Assembly: GCF_014764385.1 (NCBI RefSeq)
Contig: NZ_CP061714.1
Coordinates: 434,001 to 498,000, forward strand
DNA from: Luteimonas sp. MC1825
Lineage (GTDB): Bacteria > Pseudomonadota > Gammaproteobacteria > Xanthomonadales > Xanthomonadaceae
Length of the DNA stretch: 64,000 bases
Direction: 5' to 3'
Each line of letters begins with the position of its first letter. Position 1 is the stretch's first letter. A program made the position numbers and the translations under genes. Below, piece after piece: positions 1-10,879 of the stretch. Below the pieces are notes generated by a model. The model ran no database searches and had not been told where the DNA came from. It saw only the letters and a program-made list of their open reading frames with translations.

Positions 1-1102
<1,102 letters not shown>

Positions 1103-1103
1103 G

Positions 1104-3023
1104 TCAGAGCACCGAATGGTGGAAGTCGAAGTCCATCCCGTCCGCGGCCTGCTGCACCAGGTTGCCCTGGATGTAGTCCACGCCGCTCATCCACAGGGTC
1201 GCGGCCGCCTGCGGGTCCTCGACCTGCGGGCCGATGACCTGCAGACCGAGGCGATGCGCGCGTTCGATGGCGTTGCGCATCTCGTCGCGCACGGCGGTGT
1301 CGTCGAGGCGGCTCGAGTAGCGTGCCGCCAGGCGCACGAAGCCCAGCGGCAGCTGGGTGAGCAGCGCATCGGCCTCGCGGCTGGCGTGGTACTGGCTCAG
1401 GCAGAGCTGGATGCCGGCCGGCACCATGGCGGCGCAGAATTCCTTGAGCGCCAGGGTGTGGATCAGCGCCTCGTCCTGGCGGACGTCGATCACCAGGCTG
1501 CCGCCGCCGCCGCCGTGCGCGGCCAGGTTTTCGATGACGTGGTCGGCATAGCGTTCGCGCGCCAGCGTGCGCGCCGATTGCGAGACGAACAGTCGCACCG
1601 GCCGGCTCATCGCGCTGCGCGTGTGCAGCACCTCCACGGCCAGCTCCAGCACGCGGCGGTCGACCTCGTGCATCAGGTCGGCGGCGTCGGCGGCGGGCAG
1701 GAACTCCGCCGCGGCGTGCAGCCGGCCATCGGCGTCGCGCATGCGCAGCAGGGTCTGGTACTGCGCAGCGTCACCGCCGGCCACCGCGACCACCGGCTGG
1801 AACGCCAGCTCGAAACGGTTGTCGAGCAGGGCCTGGCGCACCGACTCCACCACGGCCTGGTCGTGGTTCCGCTGCGGCGGCGGCTGGAACCCGGCGATCG
1901 CGGCGGGCAGTGCGCGGGCCTCGCGCAGCGCGCGTTCGGCGGCGGCCAGCGCGCTGCTGGCGTCGCCATAGGCGTGCGAGAGCGTGGTGTAGCCGACGAA
2001 GGCCTGCAGCCGGACCGTTTCCTCGCCGACCGGGAACAGGTGGCGACCCAGCACATCGCGCAGGATGCGTGCGGTCTCGGGCAGCTGCCCGGCGGGGAGG
2101 ACCGCGGCGTGGATCAGGTAGATGCTGTCGCTGAGGCGCGACACGGCGTTGCCGCTGGTGGCCTGGGCGATGCGCCCGCCGGCATCGGTCAGCAGCTGTT
2201 CCAGGCCCGCGTACCCGTAGCGGTCGCGCAGCGCGCCGATGCCGGCGACCTCGAGCATGAAGATCGCGCCCTGGCCATCACCGGGGATCGCGGAATTCAG
2301 CAGTTGCAACATGTGCGAGCGGGTGAACAGCCCGGTCACCGGGTGGCGCGCACCGCCGTTGCGCTGCTGCGCCAGCATGCGCGCGCGCCGCACCCGGCTC
2401 TGCACCGCGGCGATCAGGTGGCGCGGACGCACCGGCTTGGTCAGGAAGTCGTCGGCACCGACCTCGAGCACCTCGAACTGGCGTTCGGGGTCGGGATCGC
2501 CGGTGAGGAACACGATCGGCACGTGGCCGTGCACGTCATGGCCGCGGATCAGGTTGGTGAGTTCCACGCCGTCCATGCCGGGCATGTGCAGGTCCATCAG
2601 CACCAGGTCGGGGCGGAAGCTCTCCAGCGACGCCATGACCTCGCTGGCCACCGAGACCACCGTGGCCTCCATGCCGGCACCGCCGAGCACGCTCTCGGCG
2701 AACAGGCCCTGGCTGATGTCGTCCTCGACCACGAGCACGCGGTAGGGCGCCTCGACGCTGCCGTCCGCGCCTACTTTCGGCTGCGGTGCGGGCAGCGGCT
2801 CGACGGCCGGGGCGTCGACGGCGGCGGCGAGCGGCGCGCCGGCATCGCCACACCAGCGGCGCCAGTACTGCGCGGGCGGAAACTCCGCGCGCACCCCCGC
2901 CGCATGCGCGCGCGGCAGGGCCGCCAGGTCGCGCGCCGTGCTGTTGTCGATGCCGGGTGCTGCGTTCGCCACGTTGCTCGGTCCCCCAAACGGGGTCGAC
3001 GCCTCGCGCCCCCCGGCCGTCAA
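1104..3023 (-). CDS. Response regulator with degenerate GGDEF and EAL domains
   Basis: Three domains in order: receiver (about 93-210) with the phospho-acceptor Asp144 in [12 protein letters not shown] and the conserved Lys in LTKPV; a GGDEF fold (about 228-375) whose signature is replaced by RLSDS; and an EAL fold (about 395-630) in which EALLR reads QTLLR and the DDFG metal-binding motif is lost. It is therefore unlikely to make or cleave cyclic di-GMP. By analogy with FimX-type proteins it may bind the nucleotide or act as a phosphorylation-gated scaffold; that is inference. The open frame starts with TTG at 3023. A GTG at 2972 is an equally credible start, and the first 90 residues are low-complexity. 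It is coupled to the adjacent sensor kinase gene. Confidence 0.82.
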   Translation of the reverse strand: MTAGGREASTPFGGPSNVANAAPGIDNSTARDLAALPRAHAAGVRAEFPPAQYWRRWCGDAGAPLAAAVDAPAVEPLPAPQPKVGADGSVEAPYRVLVVEDDISQGLFAESVLGGAGMEATVVSVASEVMASLESFRPDLVLMDLHMPGMDGVELTNLIRGHDVHGHVPIVFLTGDPDPERQFEVLEVGADDFLTKPVRPRHLIAAVQSRVRRARMLAQQRNGGARHPVTGLFTRSHMLQLLNSAIPGDGQGAIFMLEVAGIGALRDRYGYAGLEQLLTDAGGRIAQATSGNAVSRLSDSIYLIHAAVLPAGQLPETARILRDVLGRHLFPVGEETVRLQAFVGYTTLSHAYGDASSALAAAERALREARALPAAIAGFQPPPQRNHDQAVVESVRQALLDNRFELAFQPVVAVAGGDAAQYQTLLRMRDADGRLHAAAEFLPAADAADLMHEVDRRVLELAVEVLHTRSAMSRPVRLFVSQSARTLARERYADHVIENLAAHGGGGGSLVIDVRQDEALIHTLALKEFCAAMVPAGIQLCLSQYHASREADALLTQLPLGFVRLAARYSSRLDDTAVRDEMRNAIERAHRLGLQVIGPQVEDPQAAATLWMSGVDYIQGNLVQQAADGMDFDFHHSVL

Positions 3024-3066
3024 GCCTACAACGAACGCGTGCCCGGATCGCTGCGGGCCGTCGCAG

Positions 3067-3657
3067 TCACGCGCCGGGCGGGGTGGCGTGCGGTGGCCGG
3101 CGGCGGAACAGGCGCCGCCAGACCCACCACAGCGCCAGCGCCAGCAGCGCGCTGATCAGGCCCGCCAGTCCCAGGGCCAGCCACGGGTAGGCGAGGGCAA
3201 GGCCCATCAGCCCGACCACCGCCACGTCCTCCGCGGCCGATGCGCCCCAGTTGCTGAGCGGTTCCGGCGATGTATTGATCAGTGCGCGGCTGCCGGCCTT
3301 CAGCACGTGGCTGCCAAGCGCGACCCCGGCCCCGGTGGCGAGCATGCCGGTGGACAGGTCGCCGTCAGGCGACAGCGCGGCGGCCGCCAGGAAGGCGCCT
3401 GCCGGCACGCGGGCGAGGGTCTGCAGCAGGTCCCATGCGGAGTCCACCCCGGGGATCTTGTCGGCGAAGAACTCGACCAGCGCCAGCACGCCGGAGATGC
3501 CCATCACCCACGGCGAGGTGGTGACCTCGAGCGCCTGCGGCAGGTCGAGCCAGCCGAGCGCGCCGGCCACGCCCACGCCGAACACCGTCATGTACACGCG
3601 GATGCCGGCAAGCCAGGCCAGCAGCACGCCGATTGCGAACAGCTGGGCTTCGGACAT
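3067..3657 (-). CDS. DUF4126 family membrane protein
   Basis: A 196-residue integral membrane protein with about five hydrophobic segments and a basic, proline-rich cytoplasmic tail (WWVWRRLFRRRPPHATPP). The repeated small-residue helices and the stretch GVALGSHVLKAGSRALINTSPEP match what I recall of DUF4126 proteins, whose function is unknown. The ATG start at 3657 gives a plausible first helix (LFAIGVLLAWLAGI). It stands alone on the minus strand, ends 43 nt upstream of the response regulator frame, and is divergent from the next gene. No catalytic motif is visible. Confidence 0.7.
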   Translation of the reverse strand: MSEAQLFAIGVLLAWLAGIRVYMTVFGVGVAGALGWLDLPQALEVTTSPWVMGISGVLALVEFFADKIPGVDSAWDLLQTLARVPAGAFLAAAALSPDGDLSTGMLATGAGVALGSHVLKAGSRALINTSPEPLSNWGASAAEDVAVVGLMGLALAYPWLALGLAGLISALLALALWWVWRRLFRRRPPHATPPGA

Positions 3658-3707
3658 CGCGCATCTCCCCGAGGGTGGTACGCCGCGGAGTATAGGGGCC
3701 TTGCGCC

Positions 3708-4433
3708 ATGGCCGAGGACCCGCGCTACCATGCGCCGATGCCCGATTCGCAGCTCCCGGAACATCCGCACCCGCGCGCGCATCTCGCGCTGCTGGCCCTG
3801 CTGGCCGCGGCGCTGCTGTTCGGCCTGTGGGGCGTGTGGACGGTGGTGGGCGCGCGCGGCGGCGAGGCGGCGACGGTCGGCTCGGAACTCGATGGCCTGC
3901 GCCAGCAGGTCGCCACCCTGGCGCGTTCCGACCAGGTCAGCCGCGAGGCCAACCAGGACCTGCAGGGCACCCTCGCAGAGCGCGACGAGGAGGTCTCCGC
4001 GCTGCGCGCCGACGTCGCCTTCTACGAGCGCCTGGTCGGTTCCACCAGCCAGCGCCGCGGCCTGACCGTGCATGGCCTGCGCCTGCAGCCGCAGGGAGAG
4101 GGGGCCTGGCACTTCACCGCCACCCTCACCCAGACCCTCAACCGCGCCGCGGTCAGCCGCGGGCGGCTGACGCTCGCGGTGGAAGGCTCGCGCAACGGCA
4201 GCCTGGAGCGGCTCGAGTGGAGCGACCTGCGCCCGCAGGACGATGCGATGGGCGCGGAGTATTCATTCAAGTACTTCCAGCAGCTGGAGGGCGACATCCT
4301 GTTGCCCGAGGGGTTCACCCCGCTGCGCGTGCACGTGCGCCTCGCGCCGGTCGGGGCGCCGGCGGTCGACGGGTCCTTCCCGTGGGCGGACGCGGCGGGC
4401 GACGTGGCACCGCGTTCCAGCCCCGACGCTTGA
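3708..4433 (+). CDS. DUF6776-like membrane-anchored coiled-coil protein
   Basis: A 241-residue protein with one N-terminal membrane helix (about residues 25-48), a coiled coil (about 55-105, heptad-rich with [12 protein letters not shown]) and a C-terminal beta-rich domain that would lie in the periplasm. The layout matches the DUF6776 proteins I remember beside erpA in Xanthomonadaceae; function unknown. Two starts are possible: ATG 3708, used here, and ATG 3738. A TATAGG at 3691-3696 would put the transcript start only a few bases before 3708, which favours 3738 if a leader is needed. erpA follows after a short hairpin. Confidence 0.65.
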   Translation: MAEDPRYHAPMPDSQLPEHPHPRAHLALLALLAAALLFGLWGVWTVVGARGGEAATVGSELDGLRQQVATLARSDQVSREANQDLQGTLAERDEEVSALRADVAFYERLVGSTSQRRGLTVHGLRLQPQGEGAWHFTATLTQTLNRAAVSRGRLTLAVEGSRNGSLERLEWSDLRPQDDAMGAEYSFKYFQQLEGDILLPEGFTPLRVHVRLAPVGAPAVDGSFPWADAAGDVAPRSSPDA

Positions 4434-4436
4434 AGC

Positions 4437-4453
4437 GGGGGGCCGTGCCCCCC
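4437..4453. terminator. GC hairpin between the DUF6776-like gene and erpA
   Basis: Perfect 7-bp inverted repeat GGGGGGC / GCCCCCC with a CGT loop, starting 3 nt after the upstream stop codon and ending 11 nt before the erpA ATG. There is no T-tract, so it may be a weak terminator, an mRNA-stabilising 3' end or a structure that limits erpA translation; erpA has no clear Shine-Dalgarno sequence of its own. Confidence 0.5.
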
Positions 4454-4464
4454 ATCCTGTCCGC

Positions 4465-4839
4465 ATGGATACCATCATCGATCTGGCCGCCCCCGATTAC
4501 CTGGGGCTGGACCGTCCGCTCGATTTCACGCCCGCCGCTGCCGCCAAGGTCCGCGAGCTGATCAGCGAAGAAGGCAACCCGGCGCTGAAGCTGCGCGTGT
4601 ATATCCAGGGCGGCGGCTGCTCCGGCTTCCAGTACGGCTTCGAGTTCGACGAGACCCGTGGCGAGGACGACCTGGCGGTGGACACCGACGGCGTCACCCT
4701 GCTGGTCGACCCGCTCAGCCTGCAGTACCTGATGGGCGCGGCGGTGGATTACAGCGAAAGCCTGCATGGCGCGCAGTTCACCATCCGCAATCCGAATGCC
4801 AAGTCGACCTGCGGCTGCGGCAGCAGCTTCACGACATGA
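4465..4839 (+). CDS. erpA: Iron-sulfur cluster insertion protein ErpA
   Basis: A-type carrier that passes Fe-S clusters to apo-enzymes, notably those of isoprenoid synthesis and respiration in E. coli. The 124-residue length is typical. The three conserved cysteines are present: Cys52 in [10 protein letters not shown] and Cys116/Cys118 in STCGCGSSF near the C-terminus. The extra N-terminal residues [15 protein letters not shown] are a little longer than in E. coli. The start ATG at 4465 was chosen from the family length; a longer in-frame extension exists upstream but would overlap the preceding gene. The stop overlaps the nudC start as ATGA, so the two are co-translated. Confidence 0.95.
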   Translation: MDTIIDLAAPDYLGLDRPLDFTPAAAAKVRELISEEGNPALKLRVYIQGGGCSGFQYGFEFDETRGEDDLAVDTDGVTLLVDPLSLQYLMGAAVDYSESLHGAQFTIRNPNAKSTCGCGSSFTT

Positions 4840-5729
4840 CCGAGCGGCGCCGGGCGCCGTTCGCCTTCATCGACGCACCGCTCGACCGCGCCGAACACCT
4901 CCGTGACGATCCCGCCGCCCTCGCGCGCCTGTGGGCGGATGGCCGCGTGCTGGTGGTGGACGCCGAGGGCCGCGCCTGGTCGGACGACCAGGGGCAGCTG
5001 CTGGCGCCGCCGTGCGCAAGCCTCGGCGCGATGCCTACCGATGCGCTGTTCCTCGGCCTGCGTGGCGAGGAAGGCTGGTTTGCCCTTCCGGCCACCTCGG
5101 CGGTGGAATCCGGCGAGCCGCCGGGCGTCGACCTGCGCACCGCGGCCGGCCAGTGGCCCGGCTTCGAAGCCACCGCATTCGCGCAGGCGCGCGCGGTGCT
5201 GCACTGGCGCGCGCGCCACCGCCATTGCGGCGCCTGTGGCACGACGCTCGCCTTCGCCCGCGCCGGCTGGCTGGGCCGCTGCCCGGGCTGCGCGCTGGAA
5301 CATTACCCGCGCACCGATCCGGCAGTGATCGTGGCGGTCAGCAATGGCGCGCGGCTGCTGCTCGGGCGCAGCCCGGGCTGGCCACCGCGCCGCTATTCGG
5401 TGCTGGCGGGCTTCGTGGAGCCGGGCGAATCACTGGAGCAGACCGTGGTGCGCGAAGTCTTCGAGGAGAGCGCGGTGCGCGTGCGCGCCTGCCGCTACCT
5501 GGGCTCGCAGCCGTGGCCGTTCCCGTCGTCGCTGATGCTCGGCTTCGCGGCCGACGCAGGGCCGGACGTTCCGCGCTGCAACGACGAGCTCGAGGACGCC
5601 CGCTGGTTCGGGCGCGACGAGGTCGGCGCCGCGCTGCGCGGCGAGTCCGGTGATGACGGCCTGCTGCTGTCGCCGTCGATCTCGATCTCGCGCTGGCTGA
5701 TCGAGGACTGGTACGCCGGCACCGGCTGA
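4836..5729 (+). CDS. nudC: NAD(+) diphosphatase / NADH pyrophosphatase NudC
   Basis: Nudix hydrolase that cleaves NADH to NMNH and AMP and, in E. coli, also removes NAD caps from RNA. At 297 residues it has the full family layout: a variable N-terminal domain, a four-cysteine zinc ribbon (Cys131, Cys134, Cys149, Cys152), a Nudix box [20 protein letters not shown], and the family-diagnostic SQPWPFPSS just after it. The start overlaps the erpA stop by 4 nt, which fixes the start codon. Linkage to Fe-S delivery may be only operon convenience. Confidence 0.95.
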   Translation: MTERRRAPFAFIDAPLDRAEHLRDDPAALARLWADGRVLVVDAEGRAWSDDQGQLLAPPCASLGAMPTDALFLGLRGEEGWFALPATSAVESGEPPGVDLRTAAGQWPGFEATAFAQARAVLHWRARHRHCGACGTTLAFARAGWLGRCPGCALEHYPRTDPAVIVAVSNGARLLLGRSPGWPPRRYSVLAGFVEPGESLEQTVVREVFEESAVRVRACRYLGSQPWPFPSSLMLGFAADAGPDVPRCNDELEDARWFGRDEVGAALRGESGDDGLLLSPSISISRWLIEDWYAGTG

Positions 5730-5768
5730 GCCACGCGACGGGCCACGCGCGCCCGCCATGGCTGCAGC

Positions 5769-5774
5769 TAGAAT
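5769..5774 (+). promoter_or_regulatory. -10 box of ampE, apparently leaderless
   Basis: TAGAAT (5 of 6 matches to TATAAT) ends 6 nt before the ampE ATG at 5781. If used, transcription would start at or next to the A of the start codon, giving a leaderless mRNA. No convincing -35 hexamer or Shine-Dalgarno sequence is visible. Confidence 0.45.
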
Positions 5775-5780
5775 CGGCGC

Positions 5781-6650
5781 ATGTTCTCCACCCTCTTTGC
5801 CGTCGTGATCGCACTGGCGATCGGCCACGGAGCACCCGCATTCGCCGCCGCCATGCGTGACGACGGCTGGTACCAGGCGTGGCTGCGCTGGCTGGACGGC
5901 CGTTTCCCGGGCGACAGCTTCTGGCGTGGCCCCGGTGGCGTGCTGCTCGCGCTGCTGCCGCCGCTGCTGGTGGTCGCGTTGCTGCAGCTGCTGCTGCGCG
6001 ACGTGGTGTTCGGGCTGCCCTCCCTGCTGTTCGGCGTGGCGCTGCTGTTCTACGCCTGGGGGCCGCGCGATCTGGATCGCGATGTCGACGTGATCATCGA
6101 CGCCCCCGATCCCACGGCCCGCTCCGCGGCGCTCGCGCTGTTGCGGCCACCGGCGGCGGCCGGCGCCGCCGATGCCGGCGACCCGGTGGGCCGGGTGTTC
6201 TCCGCCGCGCTGCGGCGCTGGTTCGGGGTGCTGTTCTGGTTCCTGCTGCTCGGGCCGGCAGGCGCGCTGCTGTACCGCCTGGCGGCGATCGCCGCCGAAG
6301 GCGAACCCGCGCTCTACCTGCCCGCCGGCTTCGTCGACGGCGCGCGCCGCCTGCTGGCGCTGCTGGACTGGCCGGCGGCGCAGCTGATGGCGCTGTCGCT
6401 GGCGCTGGTCGGCAATTTCGACGTGGTGGTCGGCGCGTGGAAGGCGGGTGGCGGTGCCCGGTTCACGCTGGACGCCGGGTTCCTCGCCGCCGTGGGGCGC
6501 GCCAGCGTGCGCCACGAGCTGGAGGAAGACGGCATGCAGGACGCCGCGCTGCCACAGGCGCTGCGCGACGCGATGTCGCTGGTGTGGCGCATCCTGCTCG
6601 CGTGGCTGGCGCTGCTGGCGCTGTTCGTGGTCGCCGGCTGGGTGAACTAG
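5781..6650 (+). CDS. ampE: AmpE-like inner membrane regulatory protein
   Basis: A 289-residue membrane protein matching AmpE, a proposed modulator of beta-lactamase induction that usually follows ampD. Visible features are several hydrophobic helices, an N-terminal part rich in WYQAWLRWLD-type aromatic residues, and the family-typical core RRWFGVLFWFLLLGPAGALLYRL. ampD is not next to it here; nudC is upstream. The ATG 5781 follows a TAGAAT box almost directly. Its TAG stop shares the tetranucleotide CTAG with the stop of the convergent transporter gene. Confidence 0.85.
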   Translation: MFSTLFAVVIALAIGHGAPAFAAAMRDDGWYQAWLRWLDGRFPGDSFWRGPGGVLLALLPPLLVVALLQLLLRDVVFGLPSLLFGVALLFYAWGPRDLDRDVDVIIDAPDPTARSAALALLRPPAAAGAADAGDPVGRVFSAALRRWFGVLFWFLLLGPAGALLYRLAAIAAEGEPALYLPAGFVDGARRLLALLDWPAAQLMALSLALVGNFDVVVGAWKAGGGARFTLDAGFLAAVGRASVRHELEEDGMQDAALPQALRDAMSLVWRILLAWLALLALFVVAGWVN

Positions 6651-8557
6651 GCGGCTTCGCCGCGCAGCGTGCGCACCTGCGCCTCGAGCGAGGCCGCCGT
6701 GGCGTCCTGGCCCGCGACCGGCGCCTGGGCCATCACCGCGACATGGGCGCGGAAGCGGCGCGGCACGCGCATGCGGTCCAGCAGGCCGCCCTCGGCCGCG
6801 GCGCCGCGGCGGCTCCACATGCTGGCCCACATGCCGCGCAGCGCCATCGGCACCACCGGCACCGGTCGCCGCGCCAGGATGCGCTCGACGCCCGACTTGA
6901 ACGGCGCGATGGCGCCATCCCGCGTCAGGCGGCCCTCGGGGAAGATCAGCACCAGTTCGCCGTCGGCCAGCGCCGCATCGATGGCGTCGAAGGCGCGTTC
7001 CATCATCGCCAGGTCCTCGCGCGGGCTGGCGATCGGGATCGCGCCGGCGGCGCGGAAGATCCAGCGCATCACAGGGATCTGGAAGATCCGGTAGTACATG
7101 ACGAACCGCACCGGGCGCGGGATGCTCGCCGCCAGGATCAGCGCATCCATGTAGCTGACGTGGTTGCACACCAGCAGCGCCGGGCCCTCGTCGGGCACGT
7201 GGCGTTCGATGCCGTGCAGCTCCAGCCGATACAGCGTGCGCACCAGCAGCCAGCTGACGAAGCGCATCGCGAACTCGGGCACGATGGTGAAGATCCACGT
7301 GGCGACCACCAGGTTGGCGATCGCCAGCGCCAGGAACACCTGCGGAATGCTCCAGCCGAGCACCTGCTGCAGCGCCAGGCCAATGACTGCCGCGGCGACG
7401 ATGAAGGCCGAGTTCTGGATGTTGAGCCCGGCGAACACGCGTGCCATCTCGTGATTGGGCGTGCGGCTCTGCACCAGCGCGAACAGCGGCACGATGAACA
7501 GGCCGCAGGAGAAGCCGATGCCGGTCAGGTCGAACGCGATGCGCCAGCCGTTGTCGCCGGCGAGGAAGCCGGCGATGTCGAGTCCGGCCTGCGGCGCCAG
7601 CCCGCTGCGCGCGAAGTACAGGTCCAGCATGAAGGCACTGATGCCCAGCGCACCGAGCGGCACCAGGCCGATCTCGACGGTGCGCGCGGAGAGCTTCTCG
7701 CACAGCAGCGAGCCGGTGCCGACGCCGATCGAGAACAGCGCCAGGCCGAAGATGTAGAGGCTGGTCGAGCGCTCGGCTGCGCCGAGGTGCAGTTCGGCAT
7801 AGTTGGGCAATTGTGCGGTCAGGACCGTGCCCACGAACCAGAACCAGGACACGCCCAGGATCGCGTTGCGCACCGCCGGCGTGCGCCGGGTGAGCTTCCA
7901 GATGCGCACCGATTCCGGCACCGGGTTCCAGTTGACCTGGAGGTCAGGCGCGCCGGCGTCGACACGCGGGATCATGCGCGCCACCAGGTTGCCGATGACC
8001 GCCAGCGCGACCACCGAGGCGGCCGCGGCCTCCGGCCCCCAGCTGCCCGCCACCTGGAAGACCAGCCCGCCATAGATCATGCCGGCGAGGATCGACAGCG
8101 ACGTGCCCATCTCCACCAGGCCGTTGCCGCCGGTGAGTTCCTCGGGTTTCAGCACCGCCGGCAGGATCGAATACTTCACCGGTCCGAACAGCGTCGACTG
8201 CATGCCGGTCGCGAACAGCGCCACCAGCAGCAGCGGCATGCTGCCCATCAGGAAGCCCACGCCGGCCAGCGACATGATCACGATCTCCATCGCCGTGGTG
8301 ATGCGGATCAGGCGCTGCTTTTCGAGTTTCTCGGCGAACTGCCCGGCGATCGCCGAAAACAGGAAATAGGGCGCGATGAACAGCGCCGGCGCGAGGTTGG
8401 TGTAGAGCGTGCGCTGGTCGCTGTCCACGCCGAGATGGAACAGCAGGCCGATGATCGCCTGCCGGTACACGTTGTCGTTGAAGGCGCCGAGCGCCTGCAC
8501 GCCGAAGTAGGGCAGGAAGCGGCGCTGGGTGAGCAGTGCGAACTGGCTGTGGCGCAT
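6647..8557 (-). CDS. Fused MFS lysophospholipid transporter / 1-acyl-glycerophosphate acyltransferase
   Basis: A 636-residue two-part protein. Residues 1 to about 410 are an LplT-like major facilitator domain of about 12 helices starting RRFLPYFGVQALGAFNDN. The rest is a PlsC-type acyltransferase with the HX4D catalytic motif (NHVSYMD) and the substrate motif FPEGRLTRDG. The likely role is flipping lysophospholipids inward and re-acylating them (membrane repair). The known Aas fusion has an acyltransferase plus acyl-ACP synthetase; here the AMP-ligase part is absent, so the acyl donor must be supplied by another protein. ATG 8557 is supported by the conserved N-terminus. The stop overlaps that of the convergent ampE. 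Confidence 0.87.
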   Translation of the reverse strand: MRHSQFALLTQRRFLPYFGVQALGAFNDNVYRQAIIGLLFHLGVDSDQRTLYTNLAPALFIAPYFLFSAIAGQFAEKLEKQRLIRITTAMEIVIMSLAGVGFLMGSMPLLLVALFATGMQSTLFGPVKYSILPAVLKPEELTGGNGLVEMGTSLSILAGMIYGGLVFQVAGSWGPEAAAASVVALAVIGNLVARMIPRVDAGAPDLQVNWNPVPESVRIWKLTRRTPAVRNAILGVSWFWFVGTVLTAQLPNYAELHLGAAERSTSLYIFGLALFSIGVGTGSLLCEKLSARTVEIGLVPLGALGISAFMLDLYFARSGLAPQAGLDIAGFLAGDNGWRIAFDLTGIGFSCGLFIVPLFALVQSRTPNHEMARVFAGLNIQNSAFIVAAAVIGLALQQVLGWSIPQVFLALAIANLVVATWIFTIVPEFAMRFVSWLLVRTLYRLELHGIERHVPDEGPALLVCNHVSYMDALILAASIPRPVRFVMYYRIFQIPVMRWIFRAAGAIPIASPREDLAMMERAFDAIDAALADGELVLIFPEGRLTRDGAIAPFKSGVERILARRPVPVVPMALRGMWASMWSRRGAAAEGGLLDRMRVPRRFRAHVAVMAQAPVAGQDATAASLEAQVRTLRGEAA

Positions 8558-8641
8558 GCGGCCCCCGATCGAGTGGCCGCGAGACTAGCAGACCGGTTGC
8601 GGGCTGCGGACGACAGGCAGCGATACCTGCCGTCCGGTATG

Positions 8642-9178
8642 TCAGGCGTTCGCGGCCTTCTTCGCGCGCGGCTTGGCCTTCGCCTTGGGCGCGGTGGACA
8701 GCGCCTCGAGTCGCGCCTGCGCTTCGCGCTTGCCGAGCGAACGCAGCGGCACGATGCCCGCGACCTGGGTGGCGCGGGGAATGGTCTTGCCGTTTTCCCA
8801 GTTGTAGACGGACTGCGCACTGGCGCCGGCCAGCTTGCCGAAGTCCGCGGCGGAGAGGTCCAGGCGCGCGCGCAGCGACTTCAGGCCCTTGGCGGAGAAG
8901 CGCGACGCGGTGGTGTCATCCTCGCCAGCGGAGGTATCCGCGGCCTGCCTGCCGCCCGCCTTTTTCACCTGCCGCGACAGCACGGCCACCTGGCGCTTGA
9001 GTTCGGCGATGTCGCGGCGGTAGCCGCTGCTGGCCTTGCGCAGGGCATCGGTCTGCGCCTTCATTTCCTTGCGGGCAAGGCGCGAGATTTCGGACTTCAG
9101 GGTCGACGCGAGGTTGGACACCGGCAATACCTTGTTCGGGGGATTCGCGAGTTTAGCGACAAACCCGGAAATATCCAC
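8642..9178 (-). CDS. Small coiled-coil DNA-binding protein with C-terminal HTH
   Basis: A 178-residue product if GTG 9178 is used; 159 residues if translation starts at GTG 9121, which has AAGG at a good distance and fits the natural N-terminus SNLASTLKSEISRLARKE better. The first half is a charged coiled coil. Residues about 95-155 resemble an XRE/Cro-type helix-turn-helix (LSAADFGKLAGASAQSVYNWENGKTIPR). The tail is lysine- and alanine-rich, like histone H1-type tails, suggesting non-specific DNA contact. Targets are unknown. It sits alone on the minus strand, divergent from lemA. Confidence 0.7.
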   Translation of the reverse strand: MDISGFVAKLANPPNKVLPVSNLASTLKSEISRLARKEMKAQTDALRKASSGYRRDIAELKRQVAVLSRQVKKAGGRQAADTSAGEDDTTASRFSAKGLKSLRARLDLSAADFGKLAGASAQSVYNWENGKTIPRATQVAGIVPLRSLGKREAQARLEALSTAPKAKAKPRAKKAANA

Positions 9179-9308
9179 GCAAGGGGTATGGGGACGGTAT
9201 GGCCAGGGTATGTCGCCGGTATCCCGCGGTGGCGATCGCGGCGGCCTTCATCGGGCCTTTCCCTGCCCGGTGCTGGAATGCGCGCCACAGACCCATGGGA
9301 GCGGGGCA

Positions 9309-9923
9309 ATGCGCTACATCCTGTTGATGGTGCTGGCCGTCATGTTGAGCGGCTGCGGCTACAACCAGATCCAGCAGAAGGACGAGGCGGTCGACGCCGG
9401 CTGGTCGGAGGTGCTCAACCAGTACAAGCGGCGCGCGGACCTGGTGCCCAACCTGGTATCCACGGTGAAAGGCTACGCCGCGCACGAGCAGCAGGTATTG
9501 ACCGCGGTGACCGAGGCGCGCGCCAAGGTCGGCGAGGTCAACGTCAATGCCGACGATCCTGCTTCGCTGCAGCAGTTCCAGCAGGCACAGGGTGAGCTGT
9601 CGAGCGCACTGTCGCGGCTGATGGTGGTGGTGGAGAACTATCCCAACCTCAAGGCCGACCAGGGGTTCCTCAACCTGCAGACGCAGCTGGAGGGCACGGA
9701 GAACCGGATCACCGTGGCCCGCGGCCGCTACATCCAGCTGGTGCAGGACTACAACACCTACATCCGCTCGTTCCCGCAGAACCTGGTCGCCAAGATGTTC
9801 GGCCACAAGGTCCGCCCCAACTTCGAGGTCGAGAACGAACGCGAGCTCCAGGACGCGCCGGCGGTCGACTTCGGCGCGGCGGCGGACCGCGCGCCGCAGC
9901 CCATGTTGCAGCTGGCGGCCTGA
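9309..9923 (+). CDS. lemA: LemA family lipoprotein
   Basis: A 204-residue LemA protein. The start was placed at ATG 9309 because it opens a clear lipoprotein signal with lipobox LSGC (Cys16); a longer in-frame extension upstream would bury it. The mature part carries the typical LemA sequence (KRRADLVPNLVSTVKGYAAHE, then ENYPNLKADQGF and TENRITVARGRY), which forms a helical bundle facing the periplasm. Function is poorly known; lemA genes commonly sit beside TPM-domain genes, as here. Confidence 0.92.
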   Translation: MRYILLMVLAVMLSGCGYNQIQQKDEAVDAGWSEVLNQYKRRADLVPNLVSTVKGYAAHEQQVLTAVTEARAKVGEVNVNADDPASLQQFQQAQGELSSALSRLMVVVENYPNLKADQGFLNLQTQLEGTENRITVARGRYIQLVQDYNTYIRSFPQNLVAKMFGHKVRPNFEVENERELQDAPAVDFGAAADRAPQPMLQLAA

Positions 9924-9942
9924 GCGGACGCCGGGCGCCAGG

Positions 9943-10878
9943 ATGCGCATGCGCGCCGTGCTGACGGGCCGGTGGTGGCCGGCGCTGGTGCTGGCCTGCG
10001 CGCTGGCGTGGCTGCCGTTGCCGCAGGCGCGCGCGCAGGAACTGGCCGCGGTGCCGGCGCTGGACTCGCCGGTGGTCGACGCCACCGGCACCCTCGATGC
10101 CGCGCAGCGCGCGCAGCTGGAACGCCAGGCGCTGGAGCTGCAGCAGCGCAAGGGCAGCCAGCTGCAGGTGCTGGTGGTCGCCAGCACGCAGCCGGAATCG
10201 ATCGAGCAGTACACGCAGCGCGTGTTCGACCAATGGCGGCCGGGACGCAAGGGCGTCGACGACGCGGTGCTGGTGGTGGTGGCGAAGGATGATCGCCGCG
10301 TACGCATCCAGCCCGGCTACGGCCTGGAGGGTGCGATACCCGATATCACCGCCGGGCGGATCATCCAGGAATACATGGCACCCAGGTTCCGCGCCGGCGA
10401 TTACGGCGGCGGGATCATCGATGCCACCGCGGTGCTGGTGCGCCTGATCGATGGCGAGCCGTTGCCGGAACCGATCGCCAGCCACCGCGAAGGCGGTGGT
10501 GGTGGCGGCAGCGGCAGCTGGCTCGGCGCGCTGTTCGCCGCGTTCGTGGTCGCGACCATCGTGCGCGGCGTGTTCGGGCGCGCACCGGCCGTCCTGCGCG
10601 GCCTGTTCACCGGCGGTGCCGCCGGCACCGCGGCCTGGCTGCTTTCGGCCGCGCTGGGGCTGGGTGGCGTGGCGGCGGTGATCGGCTTCCTGTTCGGCCT
10701 GTCGAAGGCGTCCGCTGGCCGTTACGTACGCCACGGCGGCTGGGGCGGGTTTGGCGGCGGTGGCTGGGGTGGCGGCGGTTTCGGTGGCGGCGGTGGCGGA
10801 TTCGGCGGTGGAGGTGGCGGTGGCTGGTCCGGCGGTGGCGGCATGAGCGGGGGCGGTGGTGCCTCGGGGAGCTGGTGA
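9943..10878 (+). CDS. TPM-domain (YgcG family) exported membrane protein with Gly-rich tail
   Basis: A 311-residue protein with a signal peptide ending ARAQE, a TPM_phosphatase/TLP18.3 domain (about 40-190; VVDATGTLDAAQRAQLE, then GYGLEGAIPD), one or two membrane helices (about 195-255) and a tail of about 55 residues made of glycine repeats with interspersed W, F and S. This is the usual YgcG layout. It lies 19 nt after lemA, and a second TPM gene starts 1 nt after its stop, so the three form an operon. The biochemical role is not established; the family is linked to envelope maintenance. Confidence 0.88.
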   Translation: MRMRAVLTGRWWPALVLACALAWLPLPQARAQELAAVPALDSPVVDATGTLDAAQRAQLERQALELQQRKGSQLQVLVVASTQPESIEQYTQRVFDQWRPGRKGVDDAVLVVVAKDDRRVRIQPGYGLEGAIPDITAGRIIQEYMAPRFRAGDYGGGIIDATAVLVRLIDGEPLPEPIASHREGGGGGGSGSWLGALFAAFVVATIVRGVFGRAPAVLRGLFTGGAAGTAAWLLSAALGLGGVAAVIGFLFGLSKASAGRYVRHGGWGGFGGGGWGGGGFGGGGGGFGGGGGGGWSGGGGMSGGGGASGSW

Positions 10879-10879
10879 G

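Noticed and set aside
5879..9595. A 1238-codon plus-strand frame across ampE, the transporter and the HTH gene
   Set aside because: It overlaps real genes on both strands, and its sequence (Arg/His/Ala-rich, no domains) is typical of GC-rich shadows.
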